Under the pieces are notes generated by a model. The model saw only the letters and a program-made list of their open reading frames with translations. It did no database searches and was not told the origin of the DNA. A program made the translations under genes and the position numbers. Of a DNA stretch of 64,000 nucleotides, positions 22,201-34,130 are shown piece after piece (positions within the stretch are counted from its first letter, which is position 1; each line of letters opens with the position of its first letter). The stretch is from Torymus aiolomorphi (taxonomy: Eukaryota > Arthropoda > Insecta > Hymenoptera > Torymidae): positions 88,805,948-88,869,947 of the forward strand of contig CM070873.1 in assembly GCA_036365515.1 (NCBI GenBank), given 5' to 3'.

Positions 22201-25200
22201 ATTTTTTAATAATGCCCGAACATTAAATTTCTAGATGTAAAAAAAATGAAATGAACATTTTATTAATGTGCAGTGGTAATCGAATTAAGATATAAAGCTA
22301 ATTTGTGTACATATTAACGACAATTTGCATGGGTGGTCGGGAAAAAGCGGAATAAGTAGGTACTCGGGACGCCTAATGACGAATCATATTATGTAAATGT
22401 TAGACAAGTTCTTTGAATCATTCTCTATTTACGAAAACAAACAGTCGCGCATCATGCATATTTATCCTTAGAAAAAAAGGCGAAAGAGGAGAATAATCTC
22501 GCTCGGGCGTCGACACCTTTTTTTTGAATAAATTGCCGTTTCGAAAAAATGCAACGCACGCTGCGTGCAGCCTCTCCGCGCAATAAAGCAGGCGATCTCG
22601 TGCCCGGAAAAGTGGAGGGCCGCTTTTTTCCTCCGGTGCCGGTCGTCTGGCCGCGACGGCTTAGAAAGAAAGCTGCGACAAGGCCGAAGCCCTCGAGGCA
22701 ACCATCTACGGAATTGGGCCCGATGATTAATGGGCCTTACGCGCGAGCGCGTCCTCTCTTTCTCTCTTTATTCGCGGTCCTCCGGGCTACGGGCCCAGCA
22801 CCTACAGGCGCGGGGGGAGGGGACGGACCCACCGCCGATTGTTTTCGGCAGACGCGTAAAAACGCCGCCACGGATCCGGCCTGTCCGTCCATCCGTCTGC
22901 CGTCGGTCCGCGAGGGCCCGCGTCCATACTAAATAAGTCGTACAAGCGCAGGAGAGAGTGGCTCTCTCCGCCGTCTGATTAATCGGGCGCTTTGGATTCC
23001 GCGAGTCGAGCAACGAGCCTTCATGCGGTAGGTATACGCACGGGAGATGTACGACGGAGCGGGAAAAAACGCGGGAGCCGCTGTTGGACGGCCCGGCCGG
23101 AATGTTTGCGCTATTTTTCAGCGCGGGTGTTAATTCTTAATTAGCCTTTACGCGTTCCACCGCGAGCTGGGAATGCCATTCTTCTTCCGTACTCATTCTT
23201 ACATCGCGTGCCCACCCGTGACTCGCGCAAAGGGCTGCAGAAAGCTCTTGCATAATGAGGGAGCCGGAATGATGTCGTCTCCTGTCGTACATTTTTCTCC
23301 AACAACAGTTACCGTTTCGTTATGTGGCCAAAAATATTTTTGAGCCTATCTATATATATGTACTAAAGTGTCGTGAAAACGTGTGTAAATTTTCTTGCGC
23401 TAAAAGAGGAGAAACCAGAGAAGCGAGAAGCCTTAATGACGGGGTTGATGTAGATCGCATGTCGAGGGACAGTATCGCACCGGGGATAACTGCCTGGTGC
23501 GCCCTGCGGTTCGGCTTTGGCCATCTCCTGCCGCGGGCAATTGCAGAGCCCGTCCCAAATGTACACAGCGCCCGATATCTTTTCGTGATTGCGAATCATT
23601 ATGCAGTCGTGATTATTATTACAGTCTCGATTTAGAAGTGGTAAGAGCCATTGATCGAGCCAGACCAGTGCCGTCCGTCGCTTCGCTGCGAGGGCGTATT
23701 GTCTTTTACTTGGAGAATTGCACGTTTATAATTTTTATATTTTTACTACAATAACTGGTAAAAACCTTTCAAAAGAGTAAAATTGAAAAATACCTTGTTT
23801 ATCCACGTTAAAAGTGTCATTCGCAATAGAATTTTATTTGGCATTCATGGTGCAGAGAATAAAATGATGTTTACCTTGCTTTTATTTACAGCGGCGGCCG
23901 GATTCGCCCGCTGGTTTCGAATAAAAGCCTCCCGTATTTCCTCATATATGCAGCGCCACGTCCATCAAACTTTCGAGCGCACGTCGACCCAGTTCCAGCC
24001 AGCTCGCTCTCAAAGCTGCCCGCACTGCAGCGACACACGGCCGCATCTGCAAAAAGTTGGAAAATTTTCAATCATCGAGCTGACGCGGCGCCGCTGCGCC
24101 AAATGCAACGCGCCCTCGCGCGAATCAAGCCGGAAACGAGTGGTAATAGGATCGGACGCGATTCCGCGTGTGCAAATTACCGTTCAGTCGCGCCCGCCGC
24201 TGTGAATTAAAGATGGATTAGCGTGTGCGCCGCTGGTTCGCGCGAAAAGCGAGCGTCGGGAAAAGCCTATAGGCGTGCGCGGGCGACGGACAATAAAGTC
24301 GAGAGAAGAAGAGCTGCGGCTGAGTACGAGAGCAAAGAGCCCGCATTGCGGAGCGTCGCTCGAGCAACAGCTGCACCCGACACGTCATTTGCGAGGAATG
24401 TATCAGCTCTCGAGTCTAATCATTATTCTACGGGCGGCGCTGGGCCAGAAGAGAGGGAGAGACATGCGAACAGATAGGAACGACTATAGCGCGTGCACGC
24501 CCGTAATTCAGCCTAGACGATGTGCGTGCGCGTAGACGAACTGTTTGTTTTAGCGAACCTTTCTCCTCGTCTTTTTCTACCCGGCGCGACACTTTTTGCA
24601 ACTGTGCACCTCATAGCGGCCAATTCTATTGTCTCTGACTACGGGCGACGTTTCTATAACGTGTACAATGTGACTTGCAGTTCACTGGAGGATTACGACT
24701 TATATAATATAGAGATTAAATTTTATGTAACTATAGAAAATATTATGATCTCCACAAATGCGATTATTCTACAGTTTTTTTCTCGTGTGTTGCGTAATTA
24801 TAATGCACGACAAGGTACAGAAACATCGGGACTGGTAGCTTTGGAGTTTGGTGAAACGGAAATAATTTATTTTAATTCATCTTCACATCCCTGTATTAGA
24901 AAATTGTTTTACAACGTTTCATAATAATAACAGGAATAGTTGACATAAAAATTAAACATTCCAGTATTATTTCTATACGAATTACACGACTAAAATACTT
25001 CATTATATCGCTTTAAGAAATAGAATTGATTCGTCGTAACTTATATAATGGCGATTAGTAAATGATTAAGCTATCGAAGCAGCAGAAACTTTTCGGCGAC
25101 TCGGATCGGCCCCGGTCTAGGCGAAGCGACGGATCAAGAAGGCAGATCAACTTATGTGTTGTGTCCCGGGGCAATGGAGCGGCAGTAGTAACGCGCCGAG

Positions 25201-28200
25201 GCTGGTATTGGTCCCACGGGTCTTCGAATTAATTCGCCGGTGCCGGAGGAAAGCGTCGAATGAAATTGGCCGTCTAATTCTGCATTGGTGAATTTTAAAA
25301 TGACGCATGGCCCCTCTGGAATCGCACTTGAACAGCTGCGGCACACGCGGACTTCCCAGTTCGCACTCCTCGACTTCGGCTCTCGACGGATTACATTTTT
25401 TCGCCTTTTGTGCTTGCCCGCGCCACTTCATTGTCAAGATCACAACGGAGAGCCTAACTCACTCTGCGTTGCGATTTTGCGCTTATTTCCCATGCAGGAA
25501 TTTTCTTTCATACCACTCGTAAATACTATTTCCAATGAAAATTCGCTATAGTTCTTGTCTCATTGAAGTTTTGTGCGAAATTTAATCAATAACGCCACAA
25601 TTAATAATAATTATACAGAAAAAAATATTTAAGGTTACTGAGAGGGCTAGCAAATATTTTATTACTGTACAGTAAGAAAGTCTAATCGTAAGAAACATAA
25701 TTAATTCTAACAATTGTTCAGTCAAAACAAAATGGAAGGATATTTATTTTTCTCATTAAACTGCGAACAATCTTCCATTAAATCACGATTTTCTTAAAGG
25801 GGTGAAGGGAGAGAGAAGGGGGAAGGCGAAAAACGAGCGTTCGCGGTTTGTTAAATATAAAAAGGCCTCTTACAAGCGGCACGGGGCGGCAAGCCGAGCA
25901 GAGTCCAAGTCCGTGTAATCAGTACACAGGCTTTAAAAAGAACGAGTTCTCTTGAAATCACGAAGGTTGCCTCCCGGTAATTAACGCCGCGCAGTCCAGG
26001 GAATCTCTCGGAGTTAATTGGTAGAAGCGTTGCGTTACGAAGCGAGCGAGCGAGCAAGCAAGTGACTTCCGTGGTAGCGGATACGTACACGGGGCGGCGA
26101 CTTTCCGCTTCGAAGAAAGATGAGAAACACATTTTGAAAAACAGGAAGCACAAAGACCATCAAGTTTACGCAGTGCAGAACGTAGTGGAATACCAAATAC
26201 AATATATACATATATATATATATAACTGAATATGACGTGTCTTATTGCGCACAGGATATTTTTATCATAAAATATATCATGAAAAACGTTTTTCTCTTTA
26301 ACTATAGAGGATGAGGAAAAGTAAGGCAATCATATCTATAAGGCAAGGAGCCACGTCGGAGAAAAACGAGTTAAATTTAGGAAAGCAGTTAATATCGGGC
26401 CAGCAAATCGGCTAATCCACAAAGGGTGTAAGGGCGATAAGAAAAATGAGGATGAAATGGTAGCTAGAGTGGGCGTTAATGGGTCGGCCGCGGCGGGTCG
26501 CTTGCACAGTTGGGCTGCGCGAGGTGCGCCTACCCCATGGCAAAATAGAGAAGGTGCCTGGCTAAAAATGATTAAAACCATCCCCCGGCCTCTGCCGAGC
26601 GGCGCGCTTCAATCGGCGCCGCGGGGGGCTGATTGTGCCGCGTAGGGTTTGCGCGCCAGTGGAAAGGGTCGAGGCAGGAGCGGCGAGACCCCATTCGCGC
26701 AGCTTAAAGCTAATTTATTGAGATGTCGACGTCCTCCTCCACTTCGCACGCGTCGATTTCTTTTCAGTCGCGCGCGCGCGCCACGCTTTATGCCTGGCAT
26801 TACGCTATCGTCACGTTACCCGCTGGCCCGTTTAACGGCCGATTAAACCAGACGCGCACCACGCGCTCGATTAATAATTTGTCATCGGGCTAATGCTTGC
26901 CGACTTCATCGACGAGTGCGCCTTTGGAGGATTGTTCTTCAAAAGAGTTGTGACAGCACGCATTCCATAAATCATGAACAGCAGTTTGCTCATTTACAGC
27001 ATTACGCTCCATTACTTTTAGCCTATCTAACGTAAAGTAGCACTTTTTTCATCGCTTGTATAATCCAAAATTTATACCAAAAACGCATAGTTGCCCATCC
27101 GAGGTGAAAATTTAACTTTGTTCTACGCATTGTAGGTCTACAATAAAAACATATGAACAAATTTATTACTATTTCTTTCTCTGTTCCAAGTGAGCGTATA
27201 AAATTAGATTTCAGGCTACCAATTAAAACGGGCTGGATGTTATCAATCTTCAAGTTGTCAAGGTTTTGGCGAAATTTAAAAACGTCGCTTTCAAGGTTGC
27301 TGAATAAAATTGAGCTGCCTCATACGATGGGTCGTGGGTGTGTAGAGTGCTCATTTTTGCAATATCAGTACTCGATACTCTTTTTAGCTTCTGAACAGAG
27401 TAAGTGTTAGATTTTACTATCATTATTGAATTAAAATATTTACGAGTTTTCCTCTACAAGTAATAATTATTATAGCAGTTTATGATAAATTATTGTAATT
27501 CAAAATGATTTAAAGCTAGCGATTCGAGAGTTTGTTTGATAAATTACAGTAAGCTATGGTCTATTGGGACGCGTTAATTTACATATTTCTCGTAAGGTTG
27601 TATGACATTTTTATCAAGAGAGGTGGTTAGTTGGTTTTGCCGTCAGCCGTTGTGATTTTACGCTGACCTATTTGCTCTGCACATTTTTCTCCTCGCATGG
27701 CGATGCTGTCATGTAAATACGTTGACGAGCTAAAAAGGAAAATCTATCGGCCGGGAAAAGCGCGAGCGCGGACGGCTCGGCGCGTAATTTATGTGCCGCG
27801 ATATGACCGGCACATGCGTTCGTAAAACATTTCATGCAATATTCACGAGAATACTTGGATATTTTAGTCTGTTAATTTTAGAAAATTTTCGAAATATCTC
27901 ACGGAATCATACAAGTTGTGCGATTAAGCATTCTTTTTGTAAAACACAATAGACTCGATGCTCTCCCCTTGAGAATATTTCTTTTGTCCAGTGTTTTCTT
28001 ATAGCTACAAGGAAAATTTCAAAAATTACGTGGAAAGTGTGTAAGGAAAGTTTGAAAAAGTAAAAGACACGAACAATTACTAAAAGGCCCATAAAAGCTG
28101 TGATAAATGCATCGCTGTGCACTCGGCAGTGCGTTTATGAGCGAGAAATTACGAGGCCGTAAATGCAAACCGCCCATCGTTCATTTACAATGTAAAACGC

Positions 28201-28437
28201 GTGCGAGCAGTAACCTTGACAAATTGGGAGGGCGCGGTGGCGCGAAAAAGCCTCAAGATGATGGAAAGTCCACACACTCGCGGTAACGATCGGCGCATGA
28301 GTCCAAACGAAAGAGCGTGGAAGCTCCGCGGTGCGAGTGGAAAAAATGGCAGCGCGGATAATATGATGTGGGTGGCAGTAATAACGGCACCGCGCGGCCA
28401 GCATATCGCGTGTGGCAGAGGTACGGGCGAGGGCGCG

Positions 28438-28440
<3 letters not shown>
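19262..28440. other. Gene-free CpG/AT mosaic
   Basis: No gene supported. CpG-rich islands occur at about 19700-20580, 21420-22110, 22500-23270, 23870-24540, 25080-25500 and 26440-26900, separated by AT-rich DNA. Notable small items are alternating CG tracts (20145-20158, 26769-26781) with Z-DNA potential and an (AT)n run at about 26206-26223. A minus-strand frame at 25152-25346 reads slightly more protein-like than its neighbours, but I recognise nothing in it and see no splice context. No long hairpin elements are visible. Confidence 0.4.

Positions 28441-28443
<3 letters not shown>

Positions 28444-28511
<68 letters not shown>
28444..28511. repeat. (CT)n microsatellite, about 34 units
   Basis: The longest simple repeat in the window, uninterrupted over about 68 bp. 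A 223-codon frame at 28201-28872 crosses it and reads the repeat as Leu-Ser; this is a repeat artefact. Long homopurine/homopyrimidine tracts can adopt triplex DNA and, as GAGAG on the other strand, can bind GAGA factor in flies. Confidence 0.95.
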
Positions 28512-28513
<2 letters not shown>

Positions 28514-28879
28514 TGACAAGCGGCTGTTTAATTGGCGTTGAAACCAGCGGTGTGACGAGGCGAACAGAGCGGCTGAAATCTCCGGGCCCGCCGCCATCGC
28601 GCCGAGAGCCGCGCGCTCGAGTGCCAGTTTATACCCACGTATGCGCTATCACGCCAGCAAGCCGAAGAACTCCGGTAATTATCTTTGGCACGCAACTCCT
28701 ACACGCACTGTGGCGCGTTATATCCAGCCCGTCGGCCCTGCCACGGGCGCCGCCCGTGTGTCGCTTTGCCGGCGAGCTCGTATTAATGCCCTCCCCCGAG
28801 GCCCGGCCACCTCCTCGCGCGCCTTCGCCTAGCCTCAAAAGCCGGCTTGTCGTTCAAATTACTGATATTTAGATTAGCG

Positions 28880-29200
28880 CCTCAAAAAATATACACCGCC
28901 CGCTCTGTCAGGGAAATCACACGCGGATACTTTGTCTCCTACCATATGCTAATGGAGCCAAGTGCTCTCCTCATAATTCTATACCCGCCGAGACACGGAT
29001 GATTTAATTACTTATTTTCCGAGCACCTGCTTATTAAATCTTTTCTCCAACAGCGCCAACGAGCCACCGCTTGCCGAGATTTATAACGTCTTTTCAATGA
29101 AAATGAAAACACGCCCGTCGGCCTTTTTATGCCCTCTCTTTAATTAATGAGATATTCGCTTAACGTGCTGCATGTGTTTATGCGCATTTTTGGGGAACCC
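28880..29200. promoter_or_regulatory. Candidate enhancer-like stretch rich in homeodomain sites
   Basis: An unusually dense mix of short motifs: ATGCTAAT at 28947, TTTAATTACTTATT near 29003, CTTATTAAATC near 29030, an E-box-like CACCTG at 29023, a TTTATGCCC near 29127 and TTAATTAATGAG near 29140. This composition is typical of insect developmental cis-regulatory DNA, but motif density in AT-rich DNA is weak evidence. The target gene is unknown. Confidence 0.2.
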
Positions 29201-32200
29201 AGACAAAATGGCGTGTTTGATGATTATTCGGTTTTACGGTGGAACCAAATAATATTTTGCGCAAATTAGGTATTATCGCAAAAGAAAAAGTTCTAATGAC
29301 TCAATTAAGTAGCGGAGGTGCTTCTAACTACTGGCATTCATCACATAACACGTTGAAAGGACAATTGGCGGACATTAAAAGTTTTTTCAGTTTTATCTAG
29401 CTTTTCTTATTGTAACGGAATTCGTATGTGAATCAAGCTTTAATGATGCATTATTCAGCAACGTAAAAAGATTGTGTTAAATTTAATGGATTAAATATAT
29501 TCTCTTTGCACAGAGATTAGAATCAGCAAACTTTTTACTACATTTATACTGTAATGCTTAAAATATATATCAAGAAGAGCCTGTGTTCTAAATACGTAGG
29601 CAATTGGGATTACAATAGAGGTTAGTTCTCACAATCTGAATATTTTATTATCCTTTAAAGAAGCTGTTTATCACTTTTCATTTCTCCTTGTCATATTCTC
29701 AAAATTACACAATTACGGCTTTTTATGTTTTTTGCGGCAAGGTCTCATAAAAATTCGTAACATCACCATTTGCATAGTTTGGGGGATTTATTATTTTCCA
29801 CGATTGTAATAACGGTGGCTAGGCTGAAAGGGCGGAAGCTAGCACCATCTCTCTTGCCAGACATTATTGAAAAGCTTTTGCGTATTTTCGATGTCAAGAA
29901 GAATGCAGCAAGAAAGCTGTGGTTCTCCGCAGCTTATTAACTGGCTTGAAATAAAGTTTCGGGCGCCAGTCGCAAAAAGCGGAGCATAAAAAGAGAAGAG
30001 GCAGCCAAGCCGGTCTGCCGTAAAGGGAAAAAAAGGAATCGCACAGATCGGAAGCAGCTAGCGTTGCTGGCCGCGTGTCCCTTTGCGGGGAAGGGAGAAG
30101 GACTACTAGACGGCGCTGGTGGCAGCATAAGAAAAAGCAAAAAGAGCGTGTCGACCTTAATGACACGGTAATTCGTTACGGGCCACTTGTAAGAACCGCA
30201 GAGTCGCCGCAGCGGGCTTATCTCAGGCGAGATCGCTGAAGTAGTTTCTCCGCGTAGCGAGCCTATTAATTACCTTTCCTCACGGGGTGGCTCTTTCGGC
30301 CTCCTGTATAGAGCCGAAAAGGGGTGTAGCTGGCGCTGGTAAAAGGCACTTTCCAGACACACAGGAGGCGCTATATAAAATCGCCCCTCCCTTTGCATTC
30401 GCTTTCTCGCTACTGGGCAAACCAACAACAGACGGTTTACCGTTCGCAAAGCGTATAAAGCGCCGACGACACAGAGCGAGCGCGTGCCACCGGCTAAAAA
30501 TACGAAGCGAGAGCGAGGCACGCCGCCCGATAAAGAGAGTGGGGAATATTTAAAAAGTAATATCAATTACATTTGCATATTCACAAGCCGGTTACCTCTC
30601 TCGCTCTCCAGCAGAGAGGAGCAGAGCTTCGTTTTGCTCTCCCCCCGACTGTATACACACACACACACAGAGCCACGCGGACAGCGGTACAGAGGCGAGG
30701 GAAAGAGAGAGAGAGGCGTATACATCCATTCCTCCGTAAGGATGAATACGGAACAGCCCCGGAGCAGAGAGAAAGAGTGCACCCCCGGCAATCTTTTTTT
30801 CCCTCCCGTCCCGCCCGCTTTTTTCGCGTCCTCTCGGCCGTTAATATCGCCTGGACTGCATTTGCCGCCTAAACTCACTTACGTAAGGAGGGAGAGGGCC
30901 GCGACGTGGATTTACGCACGCGACATTTAAATGTTCCCCCGTATAATATTGCGCTAAATTGAAATGGGCTTGTACTTTTACGCGGGGGCAGATTTGTTTC
31001 GCTGGGATGTATGCGCGTCTGCGCTTGTAGTTTATATGCTCCCGGGCCCTTGCGAGACAAGTGTGTACCGAGGCTATTTATTGAATTACCGAATTTAAGG
31101 GGGATTTTCCGCTCCCTCTCTCTACCATTCTTCCCAGCTTTTACTGGAGCAACTTCATTAAAGGCCGTTAATGGCTGAAATTTCGCCTCTTTTCTTTTTA
31201 CTCGACAGAATTTATCACTCATTCTCAATAAACTGTCATCTCGTATGCTGCGGAAGCGAAGCTCGTAAAATAATATTGCATAAAAACCGATTATTTCCCC
31301 GTAGCCCGCGGTAAACAAACAGCGTCTGAAAAATCCTCGCTTACACTGTCATAATTATACAAAACAAGCTTTCTTCCTTGCTCCCCGCACGATACACATG
31401 CTGTAAAAATACTGTGCATTCAGCATTGGTAATTTTGGCCGATCAAAGAAATACAAACAGTGAGAGCGATGGCAATAATTAAATTCCAGTGTATTCTACA
31501 GCAAAAGCCAAGCTGTGGAAAAAAGGCCGCGGCAAAAAAGAAGAAGCAGAAGAAGAAGAAGCGGAGCAGCTATCGCTTCGAGCTTTGTCAGGCGGCTGAT
31601 AATTCAGTCAGGAAGGTATAAATCGTTCAGAGGCGTGTGTGTACGTAGACGTGAGCCGCGGCTGCGCAATAAAATATTATTTGAGCGAGCGAACGGCAAG
31701 CTCTTCCTCTTCTTTTTCGCAGCGCGCGGTACGCGTACTTTTGCCAAGGAGGGCCATTAATCTGCTGCTCGGAGTTTTCGGTAAAATCGCGAGCAACGCG
31801 ATATGGCAGCTGGAGGAAACACACACACGTACACATGAGGGGCTACGTCTCCGTCTATCGGCGTAAATCTTTGTTTGCGCAAATTCACGGCTGCGCGCAC
31901 GCGGGTCGGAGGAGCCGGAGAGCTGCGCGCAAGACTGCCTGCAGACGTTCCACTCGCGAGCCATGCCGCACGTAAGAGGAGACTGGACAGAGCGGCGCCG
32001 CGCGTCGTCTACGTTATGCGCGATGTAGTGCGATTATGCGGCCAGAAGGATATTTTTCCTCCTTTTTAATTGCGACTTTCTGATGCTGCATTTTTACTGC
32101 CAATTAACGAGCCGTCACAGTCTCTATACTGACTATTGGAATAAGCGACACGAAAATCTAGCTTAAAATTGTTTTCAAACTTCCCTTCTCCAGTGTGCGT

Positions 32201-33599
32201 CGCTGCACTTACGCCCCCCTCTAATCCAGCTGTGGCTCGGCACTCTAACTAAGAAATTCCGCCATTGTGCAGCAGCTGCGATTGTTAGAGCAGCGCTGAC
32301 GAGGAGCGTTACCATAACAATACGGGCTCGCGGAGCGTTGCTCTCCCGGCGCAAACTTCTTTTCTTCCCCCGATTTTATTCGCATTAAAAACTTAGATTT
32401 TAATACAAAGTCCGACGCCACATTCAGGAAGTTCTTGAGGGGTGCTTTCAACGCCTCCAACTTCACGGCAGATTATTCTCGTATCTTTCAGTTTTGAATG
32501 ATGATTGTGCAACATTCTACTTGAATTGATATTCAAAGCGCGCACTGTCTCCTATTCAATTAGTCTTTCTATTATGATTTTATTTTTCACACGACAATAG
32601 GATAGAGAGAGACTTTAATAATGATCAATGTAGAGAACTAGCGACAGGGCATATAAAAAAGTAAAATAAATGTATTGTAGGGACCAATCAAATGTCTGTA
32701 AATTAAGTAATTTTGGCGTTACACTTTGCACGTTATAGCTGCATGTTTATGCATGGATTGATAAAATCAAAAGTAAGCAGAGCCGTTTCTCGCATCATAA
32801 AACTTATCCGCGTGGTAAAAAAATTTGAATAGCAAATGCTGGCTCCACCTCTAAGTACTCAGCTAATATAGCCAATACAAATATGGTTCGAAAAATTGTC
32901 GTATCCGTTTCGTAACATTTTTTTATTTGCTCATAGTTATTGCGTTCTCTGCAAGAGAGTTGACCTCGAGATCGCGCGCGGATAATTTTTTTCCTTCATT
33001 TTGCAGCGCGCGAGCCTGTTATCATGAGGCGTGTGCGCTCACAGAGGCACAGTGCGGGGCGTAGATTGCGCCCACGGTAGTACAATAAGAAAAGAAGGGG
33101 GATCGGAACAAGAAGTCAGAGCACTCAGCGTGGCTAATTGCTCGAATCATTAAGAAAAAACATGAAATCTAAGACGTGCCTCGTAGCCGCGCGGATTACA
33201 TTGGGAAGCAGTTGATAACGATCTCCTCCGTCTCTCCCATAATGAAAATAATCACGGCACGGCCGCGGCGCGCCGCACCGCGCGCTGTAATAATAACTAC
33301 GTTTTAGCCTGACTCGCGGCAGTTAGTTACACGATGCGACGTAGAAACTCCTACTAGGTCCTTCCTCCTTTCGAGAGCCTAAACATTGCGCATTTCGATT
33401 TGCGCTACGCTAAGTATTACGAGCCTTCTAGACTCAAGTATAAAGATGTGCGTAATTAGGTGCCATTAAATGGAGTACAGAATACTTTGTGCAATACTTT
33501 ATACCTTATAAGGAGAGTATGAGCAATCATAAATATACATAATATGGGAACATTACTAAAATTAAAACAAAGATATTGAAAATTTAAGCAAGCTCTCCA
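29201..33599. other. Gene-free CpG/AT mosaic
   Basis: AT-rich at 29200-29800 and 32480-32960; CpG-rich at about 29880-31100, 31500-32060 and 33000-33380. A TATA-box-like CTATATAAAA lies at 30370-30379 within a CpG-rich patch, but no initiator or splice donor clearly follows it. A short (AC)n run is at 30654-30669, and a GAAGAA-rich purine tract at about 31530-31565. No coding gene is supported. Confidence 0.4.
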
Positions 33600-33609
33600 C
33601 CGAAGCTAC

Positions 33610-34130
33610 CCTGGCAGAAAAATGTCTTATGAAAAATTAGAAATAGCTATGCAAATCTGCCAAAAGCTATAAAAAACTATGTAAAATCATGAAAAATTAT
33701 GAAAAATTATGAAAAATTACGAAAAATTACGACATTGGGACACGGTTATAGATTTTCATAATTTTTCATAGATTTTTCGTAGTTTTTTATTAATTTTTAT
33801 AATTTTTCATAGCTAATCATAGTTTTTCATAAAGTTTCATAGTATTTGATAGTATTTAATTTTTCAATTTTAATACACTTTTTCATTTGTTTAGCTATTT
33901 CTCCTTAGAAAAGTGAAAACTGAGGAGAGTTGTCTCGTGAAATTTATATAATGAGTGTTCGATACTATATCACCGAAGCCTCTGTGAATTTCCTATAGAT
34001 TCTGTTGCGCCATCCAATGATCGATTACAAATTAAATTCTTCAAAAGGGATAGTAAAAACCTAAGAAATATTATGAAAATCTATAAAAATTTATGAAAAA
34101 CCATTAAACTCTAACAGAATCTATGAACAC
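33610..34130. repeat. ATGAAAAATTA short-repeat region with CCCTGG end
   Basis: Begins with a CCCTGGCAGAAAAATG terminus like the dispersed CCCTGG repeats. It then has degenerate repeats of about 11 bp, (C/T)ATGAAAAATTA, at about 33685-33735. The reverse complement motif (CATAATTTTTCATAG) fills 33755-33850, giving a hairpin of short repeats. A further block with TATGAAAATCTATAAAAATT lies at about 34070-34110. It is analogous in design to the 7449-7680 array. It has no coding capacity. Confidence 0.6.

Noticed and set aside
24520..24924. 134-codon plus-strand frame
   Set aside because: It crosses from CpG-rich to AT-rich sequence, has no recognisable domain, and codon use changes along its length.
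25152..25346. Minus-strand frame of 64 codons that reads more protein-like than others
   Set aside because: No domain recognised and no splice-site support. Kept only as a remark; a conservation test would be needed.
28201..28872. 223-codon plus-strand frame
   Set aside because: Its centre is the (CT)n microsatellite read as Leu-Ser. The flanks have no recognisable domain, and the opposite strand is open too.
30370..30379. TATA-box-like CTATATAAAA as a promoter
   Set aside because: No initiator, reading frame or donor site follows that would support a transcription unit, so I mention it only within the surrounding stretch.
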